DNA from: an uncultured Bacteroidales bacterium
GTDB taxonomy: Bacteria; Bacteroidota; Bacteroidia; Bacteroidales; Bacteroidaceae
DNA length: 64,000 nucleotides
NCBI GenBank assembly: GCA_902798685.1
Contig: CADBXO010000019.1
Coordinates: forward strand, 35,804 to 99,803
Reading direction: 5' to 3'
A program made the translations under genes and the position numbers. Below are positions 7,426-16,921 of this stretch, piece by piece. Every line of letters begins with the position of its first letter. Position 1 is the first letter of the stretch. The notes beneath the pieces were generated by a model that was not told the origin of the DNA, did not search any database, and saw only the letters and a program-made list of their open reading frames with translations.

Positions 7426-9165
7426 TTATTCTTCCTCGGTATCGAGTGCCTTGATCTGGGCGAGCAGCTCATCGGCCTCTTTCTTGAGTTCCTCTATCTT
7501 GGCCTTGATGGCATCTACAAAGCCGTTGCCGGTCTTGCTTGAGGCGTTCATGAAGCCAAGATTGTTCTCATAGGTCTGGATCTCACTCTTTTTCTGCTCA
7601 TACTGACGCTGCAGGCGCTCACGCGGTGAGCCGGATTCACGTACTCCTGCGCGCTGGGGCTGACGTCCGCGTCCGGTTCTTACAACACTGCCGAACGGCT
7701 CCATGACGGCCTTGAACTCGGCTGCAATCTTATCCTTAACCTTGAAGGGTACGAATCCAATGCCGTTCCACTCGTCAACGAGCTGCTGGATGGCCTGGAT
7801 GTCATCATCGGACAGGTTGTCGGGGTAGAATGCCTTGAGCTTGGAGAGGATCTCCTTCTTGGCAGCCAGGTTGGTGTTCTCCTCATGTTTCTTGGATGAG
7901 GTGTTCTTGTCACGCTGCTCGTAGAAGTAGTCACATGCGCCGATAAAGCGCTTCCATATGGAGTTGGTGTACTTTTTCTGTACGGGACCTATCTCACGCC
8001 ACTGCTTCTGGAGGTCGGCCATCTTGTCGGCGGTTGCTTTCCAGTCGGTGCTGTCCTTGAGGGCCTCGGCCTGCTCGCACAGGGCGGTCTTTTTCTCAAG
8101 GTTGGCGGTCATATCGGTCTTGGCCTGCTTGAAGAACTCTCCCTTGTGACTGAAGAATGTGTCACAGGCGGCGCGGAAACGCTCGAATATCTTCTGGTTC
8201 TGCTTGGCGGGTGCAAAGCCTATGTCTTTCCACTTCTTCTGGAGTGCAAGTACCTCCTGGGTCTTCTCATTCCAACTCTGGAAGGTGGTGAGCTTGTCAT
8301 ATTCAATGCCCTCGAGCAGCTCACAGATGACGGTCTTCTGGTCAAGGTTCTCTTTCTCCTTGTCCTTGAGCTCCTCAAAGTGCTGCTGGTGGCGCTTGTT
8401 TATAATGGTTGAGGCGGTCTTGAAACGGTTCCAGATCTCCTCTCTTGATTCCTTTGATACGGGACCTGTCTCGCGATAGTCCTGATGCAGTTTCTGGAGT
8501 TTGCGGAAGGCGGCTACAATGTCGGGCTCATCGGCCAGTTTCTCGGCCTCCTCACAGATGGCTATCTTGGCCTCCATGTTCTTCTTGAAGTCATACTCGC
8601 GGAACTCGTTGTTGAGTTTCTGTATGTCATAGAACTGCTCGGCATACTGCTGATATGCTTTCCAGAGTTCGTTGGCCTTGTCGGCGGGAACCTCCTTTAT
8701 CTCTTTCCACTCCTGGAGTATGGCCTTGAACTCATTGTATGAAGCACCTTCTGTATTGGCCTTCTCGATAAGTGCCTTGAAACGGTCCAGAAGGGCCAGT
8801 TTTTTCTTGTAGTTCTCTTTACGTACTATTTCTAGAGCCTCCTGTGCGGCGGCTTTCTTCTCCTTTATGATATTCATGAGTTTGCGGAACTGCTCGTCAA
8901 GCGGGTCGGGCTCGGGCTTGAAATCCTCGGCTGTACCTCCGCCTTCTACAAAGGCTGCAATCTGCTCCTCCTGGGCAGCACGCTGTAATTTGTAGAAAGC
9001 CTGTTTGAGCGATTCCAACTCCTGGCGTTTGGCCAATGATATGTCGCTGACCATCTCCTGGAGTCTTGCAATGATCTCCTCACGTGTAGCTGCAGAAGCA
9101 ACGACCTCAGTTGTCTCCTCCTGGATAGGCTCCTGGGTGTTCTCTGCTTTCAATTCTTCACTCAT
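7426..9165 (-). CDS. DUF349 repeat coiled-coil protein
   Basis: A 579-residue, highly charged, helical protein with at least four DUF349 repeats. Each carries a W-K-x-I/T-G-x-V/A-x-K core; examples are KWKDIGFAPAKQNQKIFERF, QWREIGPVQKKYTNSIWKRF and DYRETGPVSKESREEIWNRF, each ending with an aromatic helix. The N-terminal 60 residues are Glu-rich. There is no signal peptide or membrane segment. DUF349 proteins are widespread in Bacteroidota and their role is not settled. The C-terminal end (residues about 500-579) includes an RQPQRAGVRESGSPRERLQRQ linker and a coiled coil. The start is the ATG at 9165; a GTG two codons earlier is also possible. The stop abuts the convergent mgtE stop at 7425. 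Confidence 0.88.
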   Translation of the reverse strand: MSEELKAENTQEPIQEETTEVVASAATREEIIARLQEMVSDISLAKRQELESLKQAFYKLQRAAQEEQIAAFVEGGGTAEDFKPEPDPLDEQFRKLMNIIKEKKAAAQEALEIVRKENYKKKLALLDRFKALIEKANTEGASYNEFKAILQEWKEIKEVPADKANELWKAYQQYAEQFYDIQKLNNEFREYDFKKNMEAKIAICEEAEKLADEPDIVAAFRKLQKLHQDYRETGPVSKESREEIWNRFKTASTIINKRHQQHFEELKDKEKENLDQKTVICELLEGIEYDKLTTFQSWNEKTQEVLALQKKWKDIGFAPAKQNQKIFERFRAACDTFFSHKGEFFKQAKTDMTANLEKKTALCEQAEALKDSTDWKATADKMADLQKQWREIGPVQKKYTNSIWKRFIGACDYFYEQRDKNTSSKKHEENTNLAAKKEILSKLKAFYPDNLSDDDIQAIQQLVDEWNGIGFVPFKVKDKIAAEFKAVMEPFGSVVRTGRGRQPQRAGVRESGSPRERLQRQYEQKKSEIQTYENNLGFMNASSKTGNGFVDAIKAKIEELKKEADELLAQIKALDTEEE

Positions 9166-9268
9166 AATCACTAATTGTTAGAGTTTTATTCCAAAAGATG
9201 CAAATAAAAACAATTCCCTGCAAAAAACCTATTTTTCGCAGAGATTTGTTAAAAAACAAGAATTGGTT

Positions 9269-10288
9269 TTATGTAAAGTCTACCAATATCCTGAATACTT
9301 TGCCTGGAGCTTCAACCCATTTCTGCATGGCATTCAGGGCCTGCTCGGGTTTGACAACTGCTGATATCAGTTCATCCTTGGGGCATGTGCCGCGCTGGAG
9401 ATATCGGATTACAGCCTCAAAATCGGCGGGCATGGCGTTGCGTGAGCCGTGTATGTTAATCTCCTTCTTTACAAAGAGACCGGTGTGGAAGGTTACGTCA
9501 TTCTTGGAGTAACCTATGCAGACTACGCGGCCTGAGAATGCAACCTCATCTATTGCAGCCTGATAGGTAGGCACGCTGCCTACGGCCTCAACCACTACTG
9601 TCGGGCCCAATCCATCGGTCAATTCAGTGAGTTTTGCATGCAGGTCCTCTTCTTTTGAGTTGATTGTGTGGGCTGCGCCAAGGCGGCGGGCCAGTGCAAG
9701 CTTCTCGTTGTCCAGGTCAACTGCAATGACGGTGGCCCCGCGCAGTGATGCACGTACTATGGCGCCTACTCCAATCATTCCGCAGCCGAATACCAGGACT
9801 GTATCAGAGTCTGTCACCTGTGCGCGTGATACCGCATGGAATCCTACGCTCATGGGCTCAATCAGGGCGCAGTCACGTACAGTAATGCCCGGGGCGGGTA
9901 TGACCTTCTGCCAAGGCAGTACAATGTAGTCACGCATGGCGCCGTCACGCTGTACACCCAGTGTCTCGTTGAACTCACAGGCGTTAGGATGGCCGGAACG
10001 GCATGCGGCGCAGTGTCCGCAGTTGGTGTAGGGGTTGACGGTGACGGTGAGTCCGGGAGTAAGGAAATCCGGAACTCCGGGACCTGCGCTCTCTACTGTC
10101 GCACCTATTTCGTGACCCGGGATGACGGCCTCCTTGGCCATCAGGTTACGGCCCAGGAATGTGTTGAGGTCTGATCCGCAGAATCCTACAAATCCTATCT
10201 TGAGGAGCACCTCACCGGCACCGGGGGTGGGCTTTACGGCCTCCTCGACAATCATCTTTCCCTCAGCGGGAATTCTAATCTGTTTCAT
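9269..10288 (-). CDS. zinc-dependent alcohol dehydrogenase, L-galactonate/L-fuconate 5-dehydrogenase-like
   Basis: Medium-chain NAD(P)-dependent dehydrogenase of 339 residues. Seen: catalytic-zinc region GFCGSDLNTF and PGHEIGATVE, a four-cysteine structural-zinc loop (CGHCAACRSGHPNAC), a Rossmann motif VFGCGMIGVGA, and a KKEINIHGSRNAMPADF segment that resembles the equivalent part of LgoD (L-galactonate 5-dehydrogenase) and RspB. It is the last gene of a run that also encodes an aldo/keto reductase, a lactonase-type amidohydrolase and a FucP-type permease, so the likely job is oxidising the aldonate made from L-fucose or L-galactose. The substrate is inference. Its start directly abuts the permease stop. 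Confidence 0.85.
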   Translation of the reverse strand: MKQIRIPAEGKMIVEEAVKPTPGAGEVLLKIGFVGFCGSDLNTFLGRNLMAKEAVIPGHEIGATVESAGPGVPDFLTPGLTVTVNPYTNCGHCAACRSGHPNACEFNETLGVQRDGAMRDYIVLPWQKVIPAPGITVRDCALIEPMSVGFHAVSRAQVTDSDTVLVFGCGMIGVGAIVRASLRGATVIAVDLDNEKLALARRLGAAHTINSKEEDLHAKLTELTDGLGPTVVVEAVGSVPTYQAAIDEVAFSGRVVCIGYSKNDVTFHTGLFVKKEINIHGSRNAMPADFEAVIRYLQRGTCPKDELISAVVKPEQALNAMQKWVEAPGKVFRILVDFT

Positions 10289-11503
10289 TCAGTCTGTTAC
10301 TTTATGTCCTTTCCAGCCGTACCATGCGCAAACGGCAAAGCAGATGAGCGGGATGAAATATGCTATATTGGGGTTAGTCATTGATTTCTGTACGTATGCG
10401 GTCAGTATGGGAAGTATCGAGTTACCCACGATGGCCATTACCAGGAAGGCCGATCCGCTCTTGGTGTCACCCTTAAGGTCGGTCAGTGCCAGTGAGAACT
10501 GGGTGGGGTACATGATTGACATGAAGAATGATATTCCCATCATGGCAAACACTGCAGCCTTGCCGCCTACAATGCATACGAATATGCAGAGCAGCACGTT
10601 GGCCACGCCGTAAACCACGAGCATGTCCTGGGGGCGGAACTTGACCATCAGGGTAGTGCCTATCCATCGGCCCAGAAGGAAGAACAGCATGTAGAATCCG
10701 AAGAATGTGGTGGCCTGGCTGTTGGTCATGCCTACGTAGTTGATGCAGTATACCAGGAACAGGCTGTTCACTGCGGTCTGACCGCCGTTGTAGAAGAACT
10801 GTGCAATGACGCCGTTGCGCAGGTGGCTGCGCTTGAGTACCTTGAATGAGATGAGCCTGGTGCCCTCCTTGTCATCATCCTCGGCCTGTATGCGCGGCAG
10901 CTTTGTGAAGATGAATACTACAGCAATGACTATGAGCACGATTGCAAAGATGGCGTAAGTCATGCGGAAGGTATGAATCTCCGATTCCACCGATGTATCC
11001 GTGCCGGTTCCCAGAATGATCTTGCTCAGGAACATGGCGGCTATGAATGCGCCCAGTCCGTTGAATGCCTGCGCCAGGTTCAGACGGCGCGGTGCTGTGG
11101 CGGGATCACCCAGTTCAGTCACGTAGGGGTTTGCGGCTGTCTCCAGGAAGCACATGCCTATGGCTACGATGAAGAAGGCGCAAAGGTAGAGCGGGAAACT
11201 GTGCATGCGTGTCACAGGCAGGAACAGAAGTCCTCCCACTGCGGCTATGATCAGTCCCAGTACAATACCGGCCTTGTAGCTGAAACGCTTCATGAACATG
11301 GCTATGGGAATGGGGAAGAGAAAGTAGGCGAACCAATAGGAGGTCTCCACGAACTCGGCCCTGGCCTGGTCTATATCAAACAGGGTCATCATCTTCTTGA
11401 CGACCGATGAAAGCAGGTTATTGCTTATTGCCCACAGGAAAAAGAGGCAGATTACCATTGACAGCGCAACGGTAAAGGTTTTTGATTTGGTGTTCTGACT
11501 CAT
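10289..11503 (-). CDS. L-fucose:H+ symporter family MFS permease (FucP-like)
   Basis: Twelve-segment major facilitator of the FucP group, 404 residues. Family features seen: LFFLWAISNNLL in the first helix, the MKRFSYKAGIVLG loop, the characteristic CFLETAANPYVTELGDP segment and PRRLNLAQAFNGLGA. FucP members import L-fucose, and some import other hexoses, with a proton. Gene order argues for L-fucose or the related L-galactose. The start overlaps the amidohydrolase stop by 4 bp. Confidence 0.87.
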   Translation of the reverse strand: MSQNTKSKTFTVALSMVICLFFLWAISNNLLSSVVKKMMTLFDIDQARAEFVETSYWFAYFLFPIPIAMFMKRFSYKAGIVLGLIIAAVGGLLFLPVTRMHSFPLYLCAFFIVAIGMCFLETAANPYVTELGDPATAPRRLNLAQAFNGLGAFIAAMFLSKIILGTGTDTSVESEIHTFRMTYAIFAIVLIVIAVVFIFTKLPRIQAEDDDKEGTRLISFKVLKRSHLRNGVIAQFFYNGGQTAVNSLFLVYCINYVGMTNSQATTFFGFYMLFFLLGRWIGTTLMVKFRPQDMLVVYGVANVLLCIFVCIVGGKAAVFAMMGISFFMSIMYPTQFSLALTDLKGDTKSGSAFLVMAIVGNSILPILTAYVQKSMTNPNIAYFIPLICFAVCAWYGWKGHKVTD

Positions 11504-12420
11504 TCTGACATGTTTTTGATGAAAGGTAAATCTATATCAGTCTCTATACCGTAGAATTTCACTGCGTTGAGTCCCAGGAAAAGTTCCTTGGATTCATCGG
11601 TTAATTCGGAGGTTTTCAGTATGAAATCATATGACATGCGGTAGGTGATGGCGGTGATGGTGCGCGGGTAATCCGAACCCCACATGAGCTTGTCCATACC
11701 TACCTCGTCGGCTGCCTGGCGTATGGCCTTGACGGCTCCCTTGAACGGGTAGAATTCATCGTTGAAAAGCCATGTTATGCCGCCTGATTCTATCATGACG
11801 TTCTTGTGTCGGGCCAGCCGTATCTGTTCCATCCAACCGGGAACGGTCACCATACCGAAGTGGCCTACCGCTATCTTAAGGTCGGGGCACTCCTGTATGA
11901 CCTCTTCCATCTCAGGTACCTGGACCGCTCCGTTCTCAAGTGTTATTGAGAGGAATACTCCGCTCTTTTCCATAAGGCGGAACATCTCCATCATCTCGGG
12001 ACAGGTCAGGCTTACACGACCCTGAGGAGTCTGCAGGCGGTGTCCGGGTATTGCTATTCCATTGAATCCCTGTGCTATCAGTTTCTTTACATCCTCCAGA
12101 TATCCGGGCTTGCGGTAATCGGCCATGCCGCATACTATGAAGCGGTCGGGGTAGCGTTTCTGAACGTCGGCCAGGTAGTCGTTCTGGATGCCGTCAATGA
12201 ACTCCTGCACCACTACGGCTGCAGTCACCTGGGCGTAGTCCATGTTTGAGAGGAATATCTCAGCGGTGTTGCGTCCGTCAATTATGAACGGGGGTATCAT
12301 CTGCCGGACCTCACCCATGAAAAGGGAACGTCCGTTCTCAAGCGTGCGTATGGGCATGCCGTTTACGACAGTGTCCTGACGCAGCCACAGATGTGAATGG
12401 GTGTCTATTATCTTCATCAT
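11500..12420 (-). CDS. amidohydrolase-family sugar lactonase (L-fucono/L-galactonolactonase-like)
   Basis: A 306-residue TIM-barrel amidohydrolase. Metal-binding features seen: DTHSHLWLR at the N-terminus, AVGHFG near residue 200 and WGSDYPRT near residue 250. This is the COG3618 type, which includes L-fuconolactonase and related lactone hydrolases. The neighbouring reductase would make a sugar lactone and this enzyme would open it to the acid. The start is taken at the ATG at 12420, which overlaps the reductase stop as ATGA; one ATG lies directly downstream and another three codons upstream. Confidence 0.82.
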   Translation of the reverse strand: MMKIIDTHSHLWLRQDTVVNGMPIRTLENGRSLFMGEVRQMIPPFIIDGRNTAEIFLSNMDYAQVTAAVVVQEFIDGIQNDYLADVQKRYPDRFIVCGMADYRKPGYLEDVKKLIAQGFNGIAIPGHRLQTPQGRVSLTCPEMMEMFRLMEKSGVFLSITLENGAVQVPEMEEVIQECPDLKIAVGHFGMVTVPGWMEQIRLARHKNVMIESGGITWLFNDEFYPFKGAVKAIRQAADEVGMDKLMWGSDYPRTITAITYRMSYDFILKTSELTDESKELFLGLNAVKFYGIETDIDLPFIKNMSE

Positions 12421-13370
12421 GAGTTGCACCAGGTAACCCTCTGCTGGTTGCCTATTATTTCTCGTACTTCAAATACCAGATCCCAGTCAAGAGGCTCCTG
12501 TACCACCTCTATATTACGCAGCACGTTCTTGGGGTTGGCTGAACTGAAGAGGGTGGTTGCAATTCGAGGATTGCTGCAGGAGTACTGGACTGCCAGTTTC
12601 TCTATTGATGTGCCGTGGGCCTTGCAGTGCTGTGCGGCCTTGGCGCATGCCTCAACCAGAGGTTTGGGTGCGGGATGCCAGTCGGGGACACCGCGTTCGG
12701 AGAGCAGGCCCATGGCCAGCGGTGAGGCGTTGATCACGCCTATTCCCTTCTGCTCAAAGTAGCCCAGGTAATCGTTCAGCTTGTCATCGTTCAGACAGAA
12801 GTGGCAGAAGTTGAGGATGCTCTCAACCGTTCCGGCGGGAGCGTGGTCAACCACCCACTTGAGATTCTCAAGCTGAAGGTCGGTTATACCCACGTGGCTT
12901 ACTATGCCTTTGTTGCGGAGCTCTACCAACGCAGGCAGAGTCTCATCTACAACTTTCTGCAGTCCTCCGGGCAGGCCTGCCTGGAACTCTATGTCATGCA
13001 CGTTGATAAGGTCAATGTGGTCTATGTTGAGGCGTTCCATGCTCTCGTAGACACTTTCAGTGGCGCGCTTGGCACTGTAATCCCAGGTGTTGACGCCGTC
13101 CTTTCCGTATCGGCCCACCTTGGTTGACAGGAAATACTTGTCACGCGGGATATCCTTGAGAGCCTTGCCCAGCACCGTCTCGGCTTTGTAGTGACCGTAG
13201 TAGGGGGAGACATCTATAAAGTTCAGTCCGTTATCAACTGCGGTGAATACGGCATTTATTGCCTCCTTTTCATTGATGTCGTGGAATACTCCGCCCAGGG
13301 ATGATGCACCGAAGGCCAGCCTTGCCACCTTCATTCCGGTCTTGCCGATTTCGTTGTACTTTAAGCTCAT
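12417..13370 (-). CDS. aldo/keto reductase, L-galactose/L-fucose dehydrogenase type
   Basis: A 317-residue NAD(P)-dependent aldo/keto reductase. The catalytic Asp-Tyr-Lys-His set is visible: FIDVSPYYGHYKAE (Asp and Tyr), LSTKVGRYG (Lys) and LINVHDIEF (His). The segment GIGVINASPLAMGLLSERG followed by PDWHPAP closely resembles plant L-galactose dehydrogenase, which oxidises C1 to the lactone. With the lactonase, permease and Zn-dehydrogenase downstream it would begin oxidation of L-fucose or L-galactose. It starts 24 bp after ispH with no clear promoter between, so it may be read from the porQ-cmk-ispH transcript. Confidence 0.87.
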   Translation of the reverse strand: MSLKYNEIGKTGMKVARLAFGASSLGGVFHDINEKEAINAVFTAVDNGLNFIDVSPYYGHYKAETVLGKALKDIPRDKYFLSTKVGRYGKDGVNTWDYSAKRATESVYESMERLNIDHIDLINVHDIEFQAGLPGGLQKVVDETLPALVELRNKGIVSHVGITDLQLENLKWVVDHAPAGTVESILNFCHFCLNDDKLNDYLGYFEQKGIGVINASPLAMGLLSERGVPDWHPAPKPLVEACAKAAQHCKAHGTSIEKLAVQYSCSNPRIATTLFSSANPKNVLRNIEVVQEPLDWDLVFEVREIIGNQQRVTWCNS

Positions 13371-13394
13371 AATTGGTATGTAATTAGGTTATAA

Positions 13395-14261
13395 TTAATC
13401 GTTGAAATGGGCCAGAATGAATTCGCGGCACTCTTCCATAAGCCACTTGGGGGTGGAGGTGGCTCCGCAGATTCCTACGGATTCGGCTCCTTCCAGAACC
13501 TTGAAGTCGATATCCTGACGGCTCTCAATCAGATAGGATCTGGGATTTACGTTGAGGCATTCGTTGAACAGCACCTTGCCGTTGGAACTCTTGCGGCCCG
13601 ATACAAAGAGTATGACATCGTGCCTGCTGGCAAACTCACGTATATTCTCGCGGCGGTGTGACACCTGTCCGCATACGGTGTTGTTGTGAATGAACCTGCG
13701 GCCGGCTGGAACGCGCTCGGCGATTTTCTCTATAAGCTGGTTGTAACCTGATGCAGATTTGGTGGTCTGCGAGTAGAGGAATATATCCTTATTGAAATCA
13801 ATGCGGTCTATTTCATCGGCCGATTCAATTACCGTGGCGGTGCCTTCAGTCTGTCCTACCAGACCAAGCACCTCGGCATGTCCCTTCTGTCCGAATATGA
13901 TTATCTGTCCGGTGGCGGGGTCAAGTTCCTGAAACTGCCGGTGAATTCGCTGTTGAAGCTTAAGAACAACAGGGCAGGTGGCGTCAATCAGCTTGATGCC
14001 GTTGTTGAGTGCTGTCTGATATGTCGAAGGAGGTTCGCCGTGGGCTCTCAGCAGCACCTTGGCTCCGTGAAGTGTGCTGAACTGTTCGTGGTTGATGGTC
14101 TTGAGACCCATGCCCTGAAGCCTCTCACACTCTATTCCGTTGTGGACTATGTCACCCAGGCAGTAGAGTTCATCGCTGCTGCGTAACTCCTCCTCGGCCT
14201 TGCCTATGGCAGAGAGCACACCGAAACAGAATCCGGATTCAAGGTCAATCTCAACCTTCAT
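13395..14261 (-). CDS. ispH: 4-hydroxy-3-methylbut-2-enyl diphosphate reductase IspH
   Basis: Last enzyme of the MEP isoprenoid pathway, an iron-sulphur reductase producing IPP and DMAPP. At 288 residues it has the three cluster cysteines in context (SGFCFGV, DATCPVV, NNTVCGQ), RAHGEPP, GQKGHAEVLG, the SQTTKSASGY segment and the C-terminal GATSTPKWLMEE. It lies 3 bp after cmk on the same strand. The polyprenyl synthase at 16.9 kb uses its products. Confidence 0.96.
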   Translation of the reverse strand: MKVEIDLESGFCFGVLSAIGKAEEELRSSDELYCLGDIVHNGIECERLQGMGLKTINHEQFSTLHGAKVLLRAHGEPPSTYQTALNNGIKLIDATCPVVLKLQQRIHRQFQELDPATGQIIIFGQKGHAEVLGLVGQTEGTATVIESADEIDRIDFNKDIFLYSQTTKSASGYNQLIEKIAERVPAGRRFIHNNTVCGQVSHRRENIREFASRHDVILFVSGRKSSNGKVLFNECLNVNPRSYLIESRQDIDFKVLEGAESVGICGATSTPKWLMEECREFILAHFND

Positions 14262-14264
14262 AAT

Positions 14265-14948
14265 TCAATCAGCTGCGGCTTTAAGGTACTGGTCCATGAG
14301 CCACTTGTCCTGCTCTTCAATGCTCATGTCGCTGTTGTCAAGCACTATGGCGTCATCGGCCTTGCGCAGGGGTGAAACGGCACGGTGGGAGTCAATATAG
14401 TCACGCTCGCGGACGTTCTTGAGCACATCCTCATATACCGGATGCTCTCCTTTCATCTCCAACTCGTCAAAACGGCGACGGGCACGGATCTCATCGCTGG
14501 CGGTTACAAAGACCTTGAGCTGGGCGTTCGGAAACACGGTGGTGCCTATGTCGCGTCCGTCCATGATTATGGCGCCGGTCTTGCCCATCTCTCTCTGCAG
14601 TTTTACCATGGCTTCCCTTACAAAACCGATGGCGGAAATGGGGCTTACGTTGCCCGATACCTCCATGCCGCGTATCTGGCGCTCCACGTTCTCACCGTTC
14701 AGGATGGTGTACTGCTGGCCGTTCTCATGGCCGAATGTGATCTTTATCTGCGGCATTTCACTGCGTAACGCCTCCTCATCTATACCGTTGGGGCCGATGA
14801 AACCGCGGCGCATGGCATAGAGGGTGACGGCGCGGTACATGGCGCCGGTATCTATGTATGTGTATCCTATCTTTTTAGCGAGTGCCTTGGCCATGGTGCT
14901 CTTGCCGCACGACGAATGGCCGTCCATAGCTATGATGATCTTCTTCAT
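14265..14948 (-). CDS. cmk: cytidylate kinase
   Basis: Phosphorylates CMP and dCMP. The 227-residue protein shows the P-loop [19 protein letters not shown], the inserted CMP-binding domain, [16 protein letters not shown] and the lid arginines ([23 protein letters not shown]). The ATG at 14948 is preferred to an upstream in-frame start because [13 protein letters not shown] is the family start; it overlaps the porQ stop by 4 bp. Confidence 0.95.
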   Translation of the reverse strand: MKKIIIAMDGHSSCGKSTMAKALAKKIGYTYIDTGAMYRAVTLYAMRRGFIGPNGIDEEALRSEMPQIKITFGHENGQQYTILNGENVERQIRGMEVSGNVSPISAIGFVREAMVKLQREMGKTGAIIMDGRDIGTTVFPNAQLKVFVTASDEIRARRRFDELEMKGEHPVYEDVLKNVRERDYIDSHRAVSPLRKADDAIVLDNSDMSIEEQDKWLMDQYLKAAAD

Positions 14949-15931
14949 ATATTGAATGCGAAATTGCAAATGAGTGATGACTCCGATACCTGATACTTGC
15001 CGTATGAGAGGTCAAACATGATCTTGCCCAGTCTCAGGCCGGTGCCGACGGACAGTCCGGTAAAGCCCTTGCTGCCCTTTCCGGCCATTTCGGCGCGGGT
15101 GCGCAGGTTGCAGCCCATTGCCACATAGAAGCGCTCGGTCAGGTTGATATCGGCTCCGAGTGAAATATGACGTTTCAGAATCTCGCCGAATCCCTTGTTC
15201 TCGCCCTCTGCGAAATAGAAATCAGACGGACTCCATCTGGTCAGGTTGTCCATTGATACGGTGAACCTCAAAGGTGCGTGTTCGGGGCTCCAGCTTACGC
15301 CGGCAGTTACGTCAAACGGCAGTTTCTGGAAGGTGTTCTCAAAGGCCTTTATCTGTCCGCCCAGATTGGTGGCGGCCAGTCCTATGGATATGTTCCTGCT
15401 GTCATTGAACCACAGCAGACCCAGGTCCACACCTATTGCAACCGAAGTCATTGATCCGTAATGTGAGGTTATCATGTTACCTGTGGCGCCACCGCTCAGG
15501 TTATCGGTCAGCATGTATGACCATGTGGCTCCCACAGCTATGTCCTTGGCTGTGAAGGTGCCGGTCACTGTGCCGTCGGCCGATGTCTCTTTCATCCTGC
15601 CGTAACTTACGTAGCGGGCGTTGAAGGCGTAGTGGGAGCGCTCGTCAAAACTGCTTATGAACTGGGCTCCGGCAACAGTTGTGCCAGAGAACCATGTCAT
15701 GGCGTTGAGTCCCAGAAGCCTGGTGTCATTGGCGCAAAGGAGGGCGGGATTGTTGATGAAAAGTACAGGGCTGGGGTCATATGCCGAAACCACCTTACCG
15801 CCCAGTGAAGAATTGTGGGCCGATACCGGCAGCTTGAGGAACTCGAACGAACTCTCCAGGCTTTGAGCCCGGACAGAGCCTGATCCTACCAGAAAAAGAG
15901 CCAGCGCTGTTGTAAAGAGAATTCTTTTCAT
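14945..15931 (-). CDS. porQ: type IX secretion system protein PorQ
   Basis: A 328-residue outer-membrane beta-barrel-like protein with a signal peptide ([23 protein letters not shown]). Visible features fit Por[23 protein letters not shown] near the mature N-terminus, NNPALL, and repeated amphipathic beta strands with aromatic ends ([25 protein letters not shown]). In Porphyromonas and relatives PorQ, with PorV and PorU, supports type IX secretion and LPS attachment of cargo. The order porQ-cmk-ispH is usual in Bacteroidales. A secreted protease with a matching sorting domain lies at 23.8-25.5 kb. Confidence 0.85.
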   Translation of the reverse strand: MKRILFTTALALFLVGSGSVRAQSLESSFEFLKLPVSAHNSSLGGKVVSAYDPSPVLFINNPALLCANDTRLLGLNAMTWFSGTTVAGAQFISSFDERSHYAFNARYVSYGRMKETSADGTVTGTFTAKDIAVGATWSYMLTDNLSGGATGNMITSHYGSMTSVAIGVDLGLLWFNDSRNISIGLAATNLGGQIKAFENTFQKLPFDVTAGVSWSPEHAPLRFTVSMDNLTRWSPSDFYFAEGENKGFGEILKRHISLGADINLTERFYVAMGCNLRTRAEMAGKGSKGFTGLSVGTGLRLGKIMFDLSYGKYQVSESSLICNFAFNI

Positions 15932-16091
15932 CGGGAACAAATTTACAAAAAAATTCGCGATAGAAGACGTATTTGCAAAAACGCATCGTTATTAAGGCGT
16001 AGATAGCAAAAAGGCGGGTGCGCAGCAGTAACCTAATTATTAAAAATACACAAAAAAGCCCCTTTGCTGTACGGGATGAGAAAAAGATTAG

Positions 16092-16099
16092 TACTTTTG
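16092..16099 (+). promoter_or_regulatory. -7 box of the tonB-like gene
   Basis: TACTTTTG matches TAnnTTTG, 46 bp before the ATG. Confidence 0.6.
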
Positions 16100-16145
16100 C
16101 CGCTACACCGCTAAACTAATTGGTCTAAAATTTAAAAAATACAAT

Positions 16146-16832
16146 ATGGAAATCAAAAAGTCTGAACACGCTGACCTTGAAAAAGGTAAGAGCACTTCAC
16201 TTCTGATTGGATTCGTAATTGCCCTCGGTGTTATGTTCGTAGCACTTGAGTGGACTCAGAGAGAAGTTGAGGACAACTCTGAGATTTATACCGCTAAGGA
16301 CGTATCCCTTAACGAGGAGATGATTCCTATCACACTTCCTGAAAAGAAGACCGTTCCGCCTCCCCCAGCAGCCGTAACCAAGGCCGATATCATTGAGATC
16401 GTTGAGGACGATGCTGATATCGAGGAGGATATCATGGCTTCTACTGAGGATAACACTGAGTGGGTTGACCTTGATGACTACGATGTAGTTGAGGTAGAGC
16501 CCGAGCCCGAGGAGGAGGAAATCTTCATGGTTGTTGAGGACCAGCCTGAGTTCCCCGGTGGTACTGCAGCTCTTCTGGAGTATCTCCGCAAGAACATCAA
16601 GTATCCTGCAATCTGCCGTGAGAACAACATCCAGGGTCGTGTACTTGTAACATTCATCGTTAACAAGGACGGTGCAATCGTTGAGCCTGAGGTTGTAAAG
16701 AGCGTTAACCCGTCTCTTGATAAGGAGGCTCTCCGAGTTATCTCACAGATGCCTAACTGGAAGCCCGGTTCACAGCGCGGTAAACCCGTACGTGTAAAGT
16801 ACACAGTACCTGTAAACTTCCGTCTTAACTGA
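16146..16832 (+). CDS. TonB family energy transducer
   Basis: Links the proton motive force to TonB-dependent outer-membrane transporters. The 228-residue protein has a short cytoplasmic tail, one membrane anchor at about residues 19-36 (LLIGFVIALGVMFVALEW), an acidic and Pro-containing periplasmic linker (TVPPPPAAV, then Glu/Asp-rich) and a C-terminal TonB domain from about residue 130: PEFPGGTAALLEYLRKNIKYP, GRVLVTFIVNKDGAIVEPEVVKS, LPNW-like MPNWKPGSQRGKPVRVKYTVPVNF. The strongly acidic linker is common in Bacteroidota. It forms a single-gene transcript with its own promoter and terminator. The partner receptor is not in the window. Confidence 0.92.
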   Translation: MEIKKSEHADLEKGKSTSLLIGFVIALGVMFVALEWTQREVEDNSEIYTAKDVSLNEEMIPITLPEKKTVPPPPAAVTKADIIEIVEDDADIEEDIMASTEDNTEWVDLDDYDVVEVEPEPEEEEIFMVVEDQPEFPGGTAALLEYLRKNIKYPAICRENNIQGRVLVTFIVNKDGAIVEPEVVKSVNPSLDKEALRVISQMPNWKPGSQRGKPVRVKYTVPVNFRLN

Positions 16833-16854
16833 TTTCAGGATAAAAAGTTATATT

Positions 16855-16890
16855 GCGAAGAGGCTACTTTTTTAGCCTCTTCGCTTTTTT
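16855..16890 (+). terminator. Rho-independent terminator of the tonB-like gene
   Basis: A perfect 12-bp stem (GCGAAGAGGCTA / TAGCCTCTTCGC), a loop of six bases and a T-run. Confidence 0.95.
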
Positions 16891-16921
16891 ATTCGCCAGG
16901 CTTGTATTATATTTGCGTGCA

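Noticed and set aside
16853-16921. N-terminal extension of the prenyl synthase (hydrophobic, signal-like)
   Set aside because: The extension reads straight through the perfect terminator hairpin of the upstream gene; the conserved protein starts at 16922.
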